Shown: positions 34,604-43,637, counted from the first letter of the stretch. The stretch is 64,000 nt of DNA from Pseudomonas graminis (GCF_900111735.1 NZ_FOHW01000001.1:1-64000); one strand, 5' to 3'. Made by a program: numbers and translations. The notes: generated from the letters alone by a model not told the origin.

Positions 34604-35914
34604 TCAAAGCTGGTGGTTAAAGCGCTGCACCGCCCCAACAACTTGCCGCGCGCCTTCCTGAATTTCCACAATCACGCTGCCGGCCTGATTGGCCAGCGAC
34701 AGCCCCTGTTCGGCCTGGGCGCGGGTGCTGCCCATGTCCTTGACCACGTCATCCACCAGTTTCTGGTTCTGCTGCACCACAGCGACGATTTCTTCGGTCG
34801 CGGTGCTGGTGCGCCCGGCCAGTTGACGCACTTCATCGGCCACCACGGCAAAGCCACGGCCTTGCTCACCGGCGCGCGCGGCTTCGATGGCGGCGTTGAG
34901 CGCGAGCAAATTGGTCTGTTGGGCGATGCCGCCGATGGTTTGCACGATGGTGCTGATCAGCAGCGACTGCTTGCCCAGCGCTTCCATGCCATGGGAGGCA
35001 GAGAGCATCTGGTCGGCGATGCCGTTCATGGTTTCCACGGTGCTGTTGATCACTGCCGCGCCACGCTGCGCCGAGACGTCCGTGCGTTGGGAGATCTCAA
35101 AGGCAGTGCCGGCCGCCACGCTGATTTCCGCTTCGCGACGGACCTGATCGGTTATCACGGTGGCGAATTTCACCACTTTATAAAGCTCACCCTGGGTATC
35201 GTGCACCGGATTGTAGGTCGCTTCGAGCCAGACCTCTTCGCCACGGCTGTTGATGCGCTTGAACCGGTCGGCCACGAAATCGCCGTTGTTCAGGCGTTTC
35301 CAGAAGGTTTTGTAGTCTTCGGTGGCGGCGAATTTAGGGTCACAGAACAGGCTGTGGTGCTTGCCCAGAATCTGATCCTGGCTGTAGCCCATTTCCTGAA
35401 GGAAGGACTGGTTAGCCTTTAATACGTGGCCGTCGAGGTCGAATTCGATGACCGCTGTCGAGCGAAGCAGGGCGTTGATGAACGACTCGTTTTCCCGGGC
35501 CTTGTTGATTTCGGCGGTGACATTGGTGGCCAGGCATTTGAGCGCGACCAGCTGACCCAGCTCATTTTTCAATGGCGACCAGCTGGCGTGAACCCAGATC
35601 AGCGAACCGTTCTTGCTGATGAAACGGTAGTCGTCGGTTACCGGGGTGCCACTGGCCGCCGCTGCCTTGAAATTGCGGAAACACGGCATCGTTGCAACAT
35701 AGGTCGGAATGAACGCCGCCATGGGCTGGCCGACCAGTTCGTCACGGGAATAGCCGATGGCAGCGCAGAACTTGCTGTTGGCGTCCGTGATGCGCAATTC
35801 GGCATCCACCGTCAGCGACAGCATCTCCTGCATGAGGGCGTCGTGAAAATTTTTGAGTGTGACCAGCTCCGAGCTCAGAGTGGACACTTGCTTTTTGATT
35901 TTGGAATTAAACAT
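34604..35914 (-). CDS. Soluble PAS-PAS methyl-accepting chemotaxis protein (BdlA/Aer-like)
   Basis: 436-residue chemoreceptor without membrane segments. Two PAS domains (about residues 25-130 and 145-255) each end in a PAC-type stretch such as [19 protein letters not shown] and [19 protein letters not shown]. The C-terminal signalling hairpin contains the near-invariant [20 protein letters not shown] tip. This arrangement and size match BdlA of P. aeruginosa (biofilm dispersion) and energy-taxis receptors. The carboxy-terminal part is short, ending soon after the hairpin. ATG 35914 follows AAGGAG. Ligand unknown, probably redox or oxygen through PAS-bound flavin or haem. Confidence 0.87.
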   Translation of the reverse strand: MFNSKIKKQVSTLSSELVTLKNFHDALMQEMLSLTVDAELRITDANSKFCAAIGYSRDELVGQPMAAFIPTYVATMPCFRNFKAAAASGTPVTDDYRFISKNGSLIWVHASWSPLKNELGQLVALKCLATNVTAEINKARENESFINALLRSTAVIEFDLDGHVLKANQSFLQEMGYSQDQILGKHHSLFCDPKFAATEDYKTFWKRLNNGDFVADRFKRINSRGEEVWLEATYNPVHDTQGELYKVVKFATVITDQVRREAEISVAAGTAFEISQRTDVSAQRGAAVINSTVETMNGIADQMLSASHGMEALGKQSLLISTIVQTIGGIAQQTNLLALNAAIEAARAGEQGRGFAVVADEVRQLAGRTSTATEEIVAVVQQNQKLVDDVVKDMGSTRAQAEQGLSLANQAGSVIVEIQEGARQVVGAVQRFNHQL

Positions 35915-36040
35915 CTGCCGCTCCTTGGATATGCTCACTTAAATGTCGGCGTTCATATGCCGAAATTAAGCCCGGTCGTCAGAATATTTATAGATCAGGC
36001 GGGGAGAAAAGGAGGGCGCTGGCAAGGAATTCTGGACAAG

Positions 36041-36069
36041 AAAAAGCCCGCGATGGGGGGTGCGGGCTT
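36041..36069 (-). terminator. Intrinsic terminator of the Nudix gene
   Basis: AAGCCCGC (36044-36051) pairs with GCGGGCTT (36062-36069). The minus strand then reads TTTTTCTTG. It separates the Nudix gene from the chemoreceptor gene downstream. Confidence 0.85.
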
Positions 36070-36144
36070 AAAGTCAGTCTTGGAGGAGCAAGTTAAGACT
36101 ACCGCCCCCGATGTGAAAAACCTGTGAACGCCTCTCAACAACAC

Positions 36145-36513
36145 TTAATAAATAGCATTGGTCAGAAAAGCCTTCACGATGGACTTCGCCGCCGGGCTGA
36201 CTTTCTGATCGCCCAACTCTTTGCTGGTAAACCACTTGCAGTCGGCAATTTCGTTATGGGGCGCCGGGGTTACGATCATCGTGACCGACACTTCAAACAC
36301 GTGATGCAACACGGTGCTGCCTTCGAACCGGGTGATGTACGCCAGGTCTTCCAGGATCAGCCCGGTTTCTTCGCGTAATTCGCGGGCAGCCGCCTGCGCA
36401 GGCGATTCATCGGCTTCAACCTTGCCGCCCGGGAGGTTCCACCGGGCGTTGGATTTGCGCACGTAAAGGATCTGGTTGTCCCTGCGGCAAATGACTGTGG
36501 CTCGTTCTTTCAT
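36145..36513 (-). CDS. Nudix hydrolase
   Basis: 122-residue pyrophosphohydrolase. It carries the full Nudix box G-x5-E-x7-REUXEEXGU, beginning GGKVEADE and ending ARELREETGL. The preceding RWNLPGGK is typical of ADP-ribose or MutT-like members, but the substrate cannot be read from the box. It is monocistronic with its own terminator. A Pho-box-like pair of repeats lies about 60 bp upstream of its start. Confidence 0.85.
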   Translation of the reverse strand: MKERATVICRRDNQILYVRKSNARWNLPGGKVEADESPAQAAARELREETGLILEDLAYITRFEGSTVLHHVFEVSVTMIVTPAPHNEIADCKWFTSKELGDQKVSPAAKSIVKAFLTNAIY

Positions 36514-37013
36514 TGGGGTTCCTCCACCCTACAACCGTAAAAGCGCCTGCCGTCCATGCATGTTCACGCGGTTGTCATAAAAGCTTCATAAAGACGTTTG
36601 AAGCACTAAGGGTGCCAATGTTCCCTTGACCGTAATAAATCGGCGGGTGTTACGAAAACAATAGTCGGATTGGGGAAGATTCAGGGTTAACCGGCCCAAC
36701 GGCGTTTTTTTGGCCCTGGTGGGCGGCACGCTCCCACGAGCCTTGATGACAGTGCTGGCTTGCCGCGCTGCTTAGGGTTCCTGCACGGGGGAAGGTGCCC
36801 ATGGCGCGATGAACGGCGCATCAGCACCAAGCGTTCGTGCGCACTATTGGCGCAGCGCGCACACCAGTGGGGCCCGCTTCCCATTCCGTGGGGTGATCCG
36901 TAGCGCTACATGTCACCTGTAATCCGCTGTTTCCGGCGTGTGCCCCTTGAATTTCAGGGCAAGTCCTTGAAACCTCCGACAATTCCCCGGGCTTCTTTTG
37001 CCACGCGACTCTG
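36514..37013. other. Long intergenic region with Pho-box-like repeats and a T-run
   Basis: 500 bp without a credible gene. TTGTCAT (36572-36578), AAAA, then GCTTCAT (36583-36589) resembles a PhoB box of two 7-bp repeats with 4-bp spacing, the second repeat being weak. Further along, a T7 run at 36705-36711 could end a short transcript. I see no strong hairpin before it. Low-confidence regulatory region. Confidence 0.3.
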
Positions 37014-37029
37014 TGGCACACTTTCTGCT
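37014..37029 (+). promoter_or_regulatory. Sigma-54 promoter of the amino-sugar acid cluster
   Basis: TGGCACACTTTCTGCT matches the sigma-54 consensus TGGCAC-N5-TTGCW with one mismatch. GG (37015-37016) and GC (37027-37028) are separated by the obligatory 10 bases. The ABC binding-protein ATG is 68 bases downstream. I see no proper NtrC box upstream, so the activator is unknown. Confidence 0.65.
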
Positions 37030-37054
37030 GTCTATTCCGTTGTGGCAAACAAGG

Positions 37055-37070
37055 TTCCGCTATAGCGGAA
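37055..37070. promoter_or_regulatory. Perfect 16-bp palindrome, candidate IclR-family operator
   Basis: TTCCGCTATAGCGGAA is a perfect inverted repeat in the leader of the ABC binding-protein gene, 26 bases before its ATG. IclR-family regulators often bind TTCCGC...GCGGAA-type palindromes. The only IclR gene in view is in this same cluster (40661-41425). Confidence 0.6.
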
Positions 37071-37096
37071 TAAATACAACCGGCGGAGTTTCTCTC

Positions 37097-37945
37097 ATGC
37101 GGCGCGGATCCCTTTCTTTGAAAGCTTGTGCATTGGCCCTGATAACGGCAGCGACGTTCGTAACAACGACCTATGCGGCCGACAGCAAGCTGGACAACGT
37201 CCTGCAGCGCGGCCATCTCATTGTGGGTACGGGGAGCACCAATGCCCCTTGGCACTTCCAGGGTGCAGACGGCAAGTTGCAGGGTTTTGATATCGACATC
37301 GCGCGCATCGTCGCCAAAGGTCTGTTCAATGACCCGAGCAAGGTCGAGTTCGTGGTCCAGTCGTCCGACGCCCGAATCCCGAACCTGCTGACGGATAAAG
37401 TCGACATGAGCTGCCAGTTCATCACCGTCACCGCGAGCCGGGCCCAGCAGGTGGCGTTCACCTTGCCTTACTACCGGGAAGGCGTTGCGCTGCTGCTGCC
37501 GACCAACAGTAAGTACAAGGAAATCGATGACCTGAAAGGCGCCGGCGATGGTGTCACCGTTGCCGTGCTGCAGAACGTCTACGCCGAAGAATTGGTGCAT
37601 CAGGCGCTGCCCAAGGCGAAGGTCGACCAGTACGACAGCGTCGATCTGATGTACCAGGCCATCAACTCCGGGCGTGCCGATGCGGCGGCCACCGATCAGT
37701 CGTCGGTGAAATACCTGATGGTGCAGAACCCCGGCCGCTATCGTTCGCCCGCGTTCGCCTGGAGCCCGCAAACCTACGCGTGCGCCGTCAAGCGTGGTGA
37801 TCAGGACTGGCTGAACTTCGTCAACACCGCCCTGCATGAAGCCATGACCGGGGTTGAGTTCCCGATGTACGCCGAGTCGTTCAAGAAGTGGTTCGGCGTG
37901 GACCTGCCGACCCCTGCGATCGGTTTCCCGATGGAATACAAATAA
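37097..37945 (+). CDS. ABC transporter periplasmic binding protein, amino acid / D-glucosaminate type
   Basis: 282-residue secreted binding protein of the polar amino-acid family (SBP type 3). Residues 1-28 form a Sec signal peptide (LALITAATFVTTTYA-A). The mature part has GRGHLIVGTGST-like ligand pocket segments: LIVGTGSTNAPWHF, LQGFDIDIARIVAKG and DMSCQFITVTASRAQQV. It heads a run of two permeases, ATPase, RidA, IclR regulator, deaminase and KDG kinase, which suggests an amino-sugar acid ligand such as D-glucosaminate. ATG 37097 is preceded by CGGAG. Upstream in-frame codons cross the promoter. Confidence 0.85.
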   Translation: MRRGSLSLKACALALITAATFVTTTYAADSKLDNVLQRGHLIVGTGSTNAPWHFQGADGKLQGFDIDIARIVAKGLFNDPSKVEFVVQSSDARIPNLLTDKVDMSCQFITVTASRAQQVAFTLPYYREGVALLLPTNSKYKEIDDLKGAGDGVTVAVLQNVYAEELVHQALPKAKVDQYDSVDLMYQAINSGRADAAATDQSSVKYLMVQNPGRYRSPAFAWSPQTYACAVKRGDQDWLNFVNTALHEAMTGVEFPMYAESFKKWFGVDLPTPAIGFPMEYK

Positions 37946-38020
37946 CCCGCGCCGCGTGCGTCGCCCACTGAAGGGGGCGAGGACGGCCGTGGTGCCGTCC
38001 CGCCCCAGGTACTGCTGACC

Positions 38021-38683
38021 ATGAATTATCAGCTGAATTTTGCAGCGGTCTGGCGGGATTTCCCCAGTCTGCTGGCAGGGCTGGGGCTCGGCCTGGAACT
38101 GGCCCTGATTTCCATCGCCATCGGTTGCGTCATCGGCATGATGGCGGCGTTTGCGATGCTGTCCCGCTACCGGGCGCTGCGCATCGTGGCGTCGGTTTAC
38201 GTCACCGTCGTGCGCAACACGCCGATTCTGGTGTTGATCCTGTTGATCTACTTCGCCATGCCCAGCCTGGGCATTCGTCTGGACAAGATCCCGTCGTTTA
38301 TCGTCACCCTCTCGCTGTATGCCGGGGCGTACCTGACCGAAGTGTTCCGCGCAGGGCTGCTGAGCATTCACAAAGGCCAGCGCGAAGCGGGGCTGGCGAT
38401 CGGCCTCGGCGAATGGCAGGTGCGCGCGTACATCGTCGTTCCGGTGATGTTGCGCAACGTGCTGCCGGCGCTGTCGAACAACTTCATTTCGCTGTTCAAA
38501 GACACGTCCCTGGCCGCCGCCATTGCCGTGCCGGAACTGACCTATTACGCGCGCAAGATCAACGTCGAGAGCTACCGGGTGATTGAAACCTGGCTGGTGA
38601 CCACGGCGCTGTACGTCGCGGCTTGTTACCTGATTGCCATGCTGCTGCGTTACCTCGAGCAGCGTCTGGCGATTCGCCGCTAG
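38021..38683 (+). CDS. ABC transporter permease (HisM/GlnP family), subunit 1
   Basis: 220-residue inner-membrane permease of the polar amino-acid importer type. It has about five helices and the coupling EAA segment EAGLAIGLGEWQVRAYIVVP, which contacts the ATPase. It begins 75 bases after the binding protein. The paralogous permease gene follows at 12 bases, so the two form a heterodimeric channel. The Shine-Dalgarno before ATG 38021 is weak. Confidence 0.9.
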   Translation: MNYQLNFAAVWRDFPSLLAGLGLGLELALISIAIGCVIGMMAAFAMLSRYRALRIVASVYVTVVRNTPILVLILLIYFAMPSLGIRLDKIPSFIVTLSLYAGAYLTEVFRAGLLSIHKGQREAGLAIGLGEWQVRAYIVVPVMLRNVLPALSNNFISLFKDTSLAAAIAVPELTYYARKINVESYRVIETWLVTTALYVAACYLIAMLLRYLEQRLAIRR

Positions 38684-38695
38684 GAGGCCCGGAGC

Positions 38696-39358
38696 ATGTA
38701 CGAACAACCCAGTTGGTTGCATGAATTGTGGATCGCCCGGGAGGCGCTGTGGGCGGGGTTTCTCACCAGCGTGCAGTGCGCGGGCCTGGCGATCGTGTTC
38801 GGGACAGTGATTGGCGTGTTTGCCGGGCTGATCCTGACCTACGGCAAATGGTGGGCGCGCCTGCCGTTTCGCGCCTACGTCGATCTGATTCGCGGCACGC
38901 CCGTGTTTGTCCTGGTGCTGGCCTGCTTTTACATGGCACCGGCGCTGGGCTGGCAGATCGGCGCGTTCCAGGCCGGTGCGCTGGGGCTGACGCTGTTTTG
39001 CGGCTCCCACGTGGCAGAGATCGTGCGCGGCGCGTTGCAGGCCATCCCGCGCGGGCAACTGGAGGCGGGCAAGGCCATCGGCCTGACGTTTCCCCAGTCC
39101 CTCAGTTATGTGCTGTTGCCTCAAGCGCTGCGGCAGATATTGCCGACCTGGGTCAATTCGTCGACGGAGATCGTCAAGGCCTCGACACTGCTCTCGGTGA
39201 TCGGCGTGGCCGAGCTGCTGCTCAGCACTCAGCAGGTCATCGCGCGTAACTTCATGACCCTTGAGTTTTACCTGTTCGCCGGCTTTCTCTTCTTCGTCAT
39301 CAACTACGCCATCGAGCTTCTTGGGCGGCAAATCGAAAAACGGGTGGCCTTGCCATGA
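38696..39358 (+). CDS. ABC transporter permease (HisM/GlnP family), subunit 2
   Basis: 220-residue partner of the preceding permease with the same topology. The family segment [15 protein letters not shown] lies after helix 2 and the EAA loop [21 protein letters not shown] lies near the C-terminal half. AGGAGG stands before ATG 38696. Its TGA overlaps the ATPase start (ATGA), so the two are translationally coupled. Confidence 0.9.
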   Translation: MYEQPSWLHELWIAREALWAGFLTSVQCAGLAIVFGTVIGVFAGLILTYGKWWARLPFRAYVDLIRGTPVFVLVLACFYMAPALGWQIGAFQAGALGLTLFCGSHVAEIVRGALQAIPRGQLEAGKAIGLTFPQSLSYVLLPQALRQILPTWVNSSTEIVKASTLLSVIGVAELLLSTQQVIARNFMTLEFYLFAGFLFFVINYAIELLGRQIEKRVALP

Positions 39359-40146
39359 CACAGACTCAAACCGCACCTGCCGCCCCGGCTCTGTTGAGCA
39401 TCGAAGGGCTGCACAAATCCTATGGCCCGGTCGAAGTGCTCAAGGGCGTCGACCTGAAGATGAACAAAGGCAACGTGGTCACGTTGATCGGCTCCAGCGG
39501 CTCGGGCAAAACCACGCTGCTGCGGTGCGTCAATCTGCTGGAAGAGTTTCAGGGCGGCCACATTCGTCTCGAAGGCCAGGACATCGGCTACAGCGACGTC
39601 AGCGGCAAGCGTGTGCGCCATCCGGAGAAGCTGATTGCGCAGCACCGGGCGATGACCGGGATGGCGTTTCAGCAGTTCAACCTGTTCCCGCACCTGACCG
39701 CCCTGCAGAACGTCACCCTCGGCCTGCTCAAAGTGAAGAAGCTGCCCAAGGATCAAGCCATCGCGCTGGCCGAAAAGTGGCTGGAGCGCGTCGGCCTGCT
39801 GGCGCGGCGCAATCACTTTCCCGGTCAGTTGTCCGGCGGCCAGCAGCAGCGGGTGGCGATTGCCCGGGCCATTGCGATGAACCCGAGCCTGATGCTGTTC
39901 GATGAAGTGACGTCAGCACTGGACCCGGAGCTGGTCGGTGAGGTGCTCAGCGTGATCAAGGGCCTGGCAGAAGAGGGCATGACCATGCTGCTGGTGACCC
40001 ATGAGATGCGCTTCGCCTATGAGGTGTCCGATCAGATCGTGTTCATGAACCAGGGCCGCATCGAAGAGCAGGGGCCGCCCAAGGCATTATTCGAACAACC
40101 CAAGTCAGCACGTCTGGCTGAATTCCTCAAGAACATTCGTTTTTAA
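39355..40146 (+). CDS. ABC transporter ATP-binding protein (HisP/GlnQ family)
   Basis: 263-residue ATPase of the polar amino-acid family. Walker [11 protein letters not shown]-loop [12 protein letters not shown], signature LSGGQQQRV, Walker [15 protein letters not shown] and H-loop VTHEM are complete. In GlnQ/HisP proteins the Walker B region also has this [10 protein letters not shown] sequence. It energises import through the two upstream permeases. Confidence 0.93.
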   Translation: MTQTQTAPAAPALLSIEGLHKSYGPVEVLKGVDLKMNKGNVVTLIGSSGSGKTTLLRCVNLLEEFQGGHIRLEGQDIGYSDVSGKRVRHPEKLIAQHRAMTGMAFQQFNLFPHLTALQNVTLGLLKVKKLPKDQAIALAEKWLERVGLLARRNHFPGQLSGGQQQRVAIARAIAMNPSLMLFDEVTSALDPELVGEVLSVIKGLAEEGMTMLLVTHEMRFAYEVSDQIVFMNQGRIEEQGPPKALFEQPKSARLAEFLKNIRF

Positions 40147-40170
40147 GACGCTCGATCAAAGGAGATTTTC

Positions 40171-40557
40171 ATGAGCATTACTCGTTACGGCGCCGGCAGT
40201 ACCGCAGGTGGCGGCCAGCCACGTCCATTCGCCCGCGCCGTCGAAGCCGATGGCTGGCTGCATGTGTCGGGTCAGGTGCCGGCCGAAAACGGTGAGATCA
40301 TCAACGGCGGGATCGTCGAGCAAACCCACAAGACCATGCAGAACCTGGTGGCGATTCTGACCGAGGCCGGTTATGGCCTGGAAGATGTTGTGCGCGTCGG
40401 CGTGTGGCTGGAAGACCCGCGTGATTTCTGGAGCTTCAACAAGGTCTTCGGCGAGTACTTCTCCCCGGAACACGCACCGGCCCGTGCCTGCGTGCAGGCC
40501 AACATGATGGTCGACTGCAAAGTCGAGATCGACTGCATTGCCTACAAGAAGAAGTAG
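40171..40557 (+). CDS. RidA/YjgF-family enamine/imine deaminase
   Basis: 128-residue RidA-family protein that hydrolyses reactive enamine or imine intermediates released by PLP-dependent dehydratases. Visible features are the trimer-interface segment GWLHVSGQVPAENGEIINGG and the C-terminal ARACVQANMMVDCKVEIDC, which holds the catalytic Arg. A deaminase of exactly the type that makes enamines lies two genes downstream, so the roles fit. ATG 40171 follows GGAG. Confidence 0.9.
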   Translation: MSITRYGAGSTAGGGQPRPFARAVEADGWLHVSGQVPAENGEIINGGIVEQTHKTMQNLVAILTEAGYGLEDVVRVGVWLEDPRDFWSFNKVFGEYFSPEHAPARACVQANMMVDCKVEIDCIAYKKK

Positions 40558-40562
40558 GGAGC

Positions 40563-40634
40563 AGCGGCAAGCTTTAAGCTGCAAGTCGGCAGAGCGCTGA
40601 TGCAACACTTGCCGCTTGAAGCTTGCAGCTTGAA
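40563..40634. repeat. Inverted repeat (GCAAGCTTTAAGCTGCAAG type)
   Basis: AGCGGCAAGCTTTAAGCTGC (from 40563) is mirrored with a few mismatches at 40607-40634 (ACTTGCCGCTTGAAGCTTGC). This class of Pseudomonas intergenic palindrome differs from the other REP families in the window. It sits between the RidA gene and the IclR gene. Confidence 0.65.
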
Positions 40635-40660
40635 ACTTCCTTTTAGCCTGGAGCTGCTCT

Positions 40661-41425
40661 ATGACCGAAGACACCATCAAACGCCGGGCCCGTGGTTTAG
40701 ACCGGGCGTTCGATATTCTGGATTTTCTCAAGGAAACCGGCACGCCGTTGCGGCCCAACGAGATCGCCAGCGGCATCGGCAGCCCGAAATCGACGGTGTA
40801 TGAGCTGGTCAGTTCGCTGCTGGAACGGCGCATCCTCGAGACCGTCGGCAAGGACGGCCACGTGTACCTGGGCCGGCAGTTGTACTTCCTTGGGCAGGCG
40901 CATCTGCGCCATTTCGACTTCACCCGCGAGGCCGAAGTCAGCCTGGGTGAAATCGTCGAGCAGACCCGGGAAACCGCGCAGATGTGTCTGCTCAATGGCC
41001 GCAAATACACCGTCGCCTTGATGAAAGAGGGCGCGCGGCATTTCCGTATTTCGTCGGACATCGGCGAGGACGCGCCGATCCCGTGGACCGCTTCGGGCCG
41101 TCTGCTGCTCGGGCACCTCACCGATCAGGCGATCGTCAACCTGATCGACGACGAGGATTTCATCCTGCCGGACGGCAAACGCCTGCCCATCGGGACGTTC
41201 TTGGCCGAGATCCGCAAGGCCCATGACGAAGGCTTCTTTTCCTTCGACAGCATCGCCGACACCTTCACCCATTGCTTCGCCGCACCCGTGCGGGACAAAC
41301 AGGGCATCTGCATCGCGACCCTGTGCATCGTCGCCCCGCGGGCCGATGCCACGGCCCACTACGATCATTACCGCCGCGTGTTGATCGACAGCGCCAACGG
41401 CCTGGCGCGGCGCGTCATCGAATAG
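40661..41425 (+). CDS. IclR-family transcriptional regulator
   Basis: 254-residue IclR protein. The N-terminal winged helix (PLRPNEIASGIGSPKSTVYE) is followed by an IclR effector domain with SDIGEDAPIPWTASGRLLLG, the classical ligand-pocket segment. It lies inside the catabolic cluster between RidA and the deaminase. The palindrome TTCCGCTATAGCGGAA upstream of the operon is its likely target. IclR proteins can repress or activate. Effector is probably KDG or the amino-sugar acid, by analogy with KdgR. Confidence 0.88.
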   Translation: MTEDTIKRRARGLDRAFDILDFLKETGTPLRPNEIASGIGSPKSTVYELVSSLLERRILETVGKDGHVYLGRQLYFLGQAHLRHFDFTREAEVSLGEIVEQTRETAQMCLLNGRKYTVALMKEGARHFRISSDIGEDAPIPWTASGRLLLGHLTDQAIVNLIDDEDFILPDGKRLPIGTFLAEIRKAHDEGFFSFDSIADTFTHCFAAPVRDKQGICIATLCIVAPRADATAHYDHYRRVLIDSANGLARRVIE

Positions 41426-41465
41426 CGTTGCCGTACACACGAACAAAAAATTCAGGAGAACAGAG

Positions 41466-42683
41466 ATGAGCATTGCCGCGATTGAAAAGGGCGCCACGCA
41501 ACCCGGCGACCACCTGGTGCGCGACGTCAGCCTGCCCGCGCTGGTCATCCACGACACGGCGCTGGAGCACAACCTGCGCTGGATGCAGAAGTTCGTCAGC
41601 GACAGCGGCGCCGAACTGGCACCCCATGGCAAGACCAGCATGGTCCCGGCGCTGTTTCTCCGGCAATTGCAGCACGGCGCGTGGGGCATGACCCTTGCCA
41701 CGGCGGTGCAGACCCGCGCGGCCTACGCCCATGGCGTGCGTCGAGTGCTGATGGCCAATCAACTGGTCGGCGCGCCGAACATGGCAATCATCGCCGAGAT
41801 GCTCACTGACGGGATGTTCGACTTTCACTGCATGGTCGATCACCCGGACAACGTCAAGGCGCTGGGCGAGTTCTTCGCCGCCAAGGGCCTGAACCTGAAT
41901 GTGATGATCGAGTACGGTGTGGTCGGCGGACGTTGCGGCTGCCGCAGTGAAGCCGAAGTCATGTCCCTGGCCGACGCGATTGCTGCACAGCCGGCGCTGA
42001 AGCTGACCGGTATTGAGGGCTACGAAGGCGTGATCCATGGCGAACAGGCCGTGAGCGGCATTCGCGCGTTCGCCACGTCGCTGGTACGGCTGGCCGTCAC
42101 GCTGCAGGACAAGGGCGCGTTTGCGCTGGAACGCCCGATTGTCACAGCCTCGGGTTCGGCCTGGTACGACCTGATTGCCGAGGAATTCGACAAGCAGCAG
42201 GTGCGCGAGCGTTTCCTCAGCGTGCTGCGGCCCGGCAGTTACGTGGTTCACGACCACGGCATCTACAAAGACGCGCAGTGCTGCGTGCTCGACCGACGGC
42301 ACGACCTGAGCGAGGGCTTGCGCCCGGCGATGGAAGTCTGGGCACACGTGCAGTCGATGCCCGAGCCGGGCTTTGCGGTGATTGCCATGGGCAAGCGCGA
42401 CGTGGCGTTTGACGCCGGTATGCCCAACCCGATCAAACGGTATTCCCCAGACGCGGCCCCGGGCGTCCTGTCAGCCAGTGGCGAGGATGTCAGCGCGTGC
42501 ACAGTGACGGCAGTGATGGACCAGCACGCGTTCATGACGGTTGCGCCGGGCTGCGAGTTGAAGGTTGGCGATATCATTTCGTTTGGCACTTCGCACCCGT
42601 GCCTGACCTTCGACAAATGGCGCACGGGGTGCCTGGTCGGCGATGACCTGCGCGTCATCGAATCCTTCGATACCTGCTTCTGA
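41466..42683 (+). CDS. PLP-dependent amino-acid deaminase, probable D-glucosaminate ammonia-lyase
   Basis: 405-residue fold-type III PLP enzyme (alanine racemase N-terminal barrel, D-threonine aldolase / D-serine dehydratase group). The PLP lysine is Lys56 in APHGKTS. The zinc ligands of this group are His377 and Cys379 in SHPCLTF, as in eukaryotic D-serine dehydratase. Because the next gene encodes KDG kinase, the simplest reading is D-glucosaminate to 2-keto-3-deoxygluconate plus ammonia. D-serine or D-threonine deamination would leave the kinase unexplained. CAGGAG lies before ATG 41466. Confidence 0.8.
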   Translation: MSIAAIEKGATQPGDHLVRDVSLPALVIHDTALEHNLRWMQKFVSDSGAELAPHGKTSMVPALFLRQLQHGAWGMTLATAVQTRAAYAHGVRRVLMANQLVGAPNMAIIAEMLTDGMFDFHCMVDHPDNVKALGEFFAAKGLNLNVMIEYGVVGGRCGCRSEAEVMSLADAIAAQPALKLTGIEGYEGVIHGEQAVSGIRAFATSLVRLAVTLQDKGAFALERPIVTASGSAWYDLIAEEFDKQQVRERFLSVLRPGSYVVHDHGIYKDAQCCVLDRRHDLSEGLRPAMEVWAHVQSMPEPGFAVIAMGKRDVAFDAGMPNPIKRYSPDAAPGVLSASGEDVSACTVTAVMDQHAFMTVAPGCELKVGDIISFGTSHPCLTFDKWRTGCLVGDDLRVIESFDTCF

Positions 42684-42695
42684 CAGGAGTTTGCA

Positions 42696-43637
42696 ATGAG
42701 TGAAATGGTCAGTCACAGCTATCCCCGCGTTGCCCTGATCGGCGAATGCATGATCGAGTTGCAACAGCACGCCAACGGCACGCTCAAGCAGAGCTTCGGC
42801 GGCGACACGCTGAATACTGCGGTGTACCTTTCGCGCCTGCTCGGCTCGGCGGCGCAGGTGGATTACGTCACAGCGCTGGGCGACGACAGTTTCAGCGACG
42901 CGATGTGCCAGGTCTGGACGGATGAGGGCATTGGCCTGAGTCGGGTACAGCGTCTGCCGGGGCGTTTGCCGGGTCTGTATTGCATTCAGACCGACGCCAA
43001 TGGCGAGCGGCGTTTTCTCTACTGGCGCAACGAGGCGGCGGTGCGCGAATGCTTTACCACCCCGGCGGCCGAACCGGTGCTGGCCGCGCTGCCGGAGTAC
43101 GACGTGCTGTATTTCAGTGGCATCACCCTGGCGGTGCTGGGTGAAACCGGCAGGGCGCGGCTGTTGTCGACCCTTGGCGAGGCCCGGGACCGAGGGGCGC
43201 GGGTGGTGTTCGACAACAATTACCGTCCGCGCTTGTGGCGCAGCGTTGAGCAAGCGCGGCAGGCTTATCGTGCTGTCATGCACGAAGTCGATCTGGCGCT
43301 GCTGACCGAGGAGGACGAGCAGGCGCTGTTCGACTACACCGACGGCGAGCAGATTTTGCAGACCTATCGGGACCTGGGCGTCAGCGAGGTGGTGGTCAAG
43401 CGCGGTGCGCAGAGCAGTCTGGTCAGTGTCGACGACCGACGTTATGAAGTGCCTGCCCATACCGTGCAGAAAGTCATCGACACCACGGCAGCGGGGGATT
43501 CGTTTAGCGCGGCCTATCTGGCCCGGCGTCTGCGCGGCGGCGGTCCGAAAGATGCGGCCAACGCCGGACATCAGTTGGCAAGCCTGGTGATTCAGCACCC
43601 GGGGGCGTTGATACCGAGGAGTGTGATGCCGGTCTGA
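42696..43637 (+). CDS. kdgK: 2-keto-3-deoxygluconate kinase
   Basis: Phosphorylates KDG to KDPG, which Eda then splits to pyruvate and glyceraldehyde 3-phosphate. The 313-residue PfkB/ribokinase-family protein closely follows E. coli KdgK: ALIGECMIELQQH at the start, FGGDTLNTAVYLSRLLG, LPGLYCIQTDANGERRF, VVFDNNYRPRLW and the catalytic signature DTTAAGDSFSAAYL with the base Asp. It follows the deaminase by 12 bases behind AGGAG. It may also serve the KDG made by UxuA, since no kinase lies in the mannonate cluster. Confidence 0.93.
   Translation: MSEMVSHSYPRVALIGECMIELQQHANGTLKQSFGGDTLNTAVYLSRLLGSAAQVDYVTALGDDSFSDAMCQVWTDEGIGLSRVQRLPGRLPGLYCIQTDANGERRFLYWRNEAAVRECFTTPAAEPVLAALPEYDVLYFSGITLAVLGETGRARLLSTLGEARDRGARVVFDNNYRPRLWRSVEQARQAYRAVMHEVDLALLTEEDEQALFDYTDGEQILQTYRDLGVSEVVVKRGAQSSLVSVDDRRYEVPAHTVQKVIDTTAAGDSFSAAYLARRLRGGGPKDAANAGHQLASLVIQHPGALIPRSVMPV

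Noticed and set aside
36782..36799. TGCAC...GTGCC considered as an NtrC site for the sigma-54 promoter at 37014
   Set aside because: The half-sites are 8 bases apart rather than 7 and the right half is imperfect, so I do not call it.
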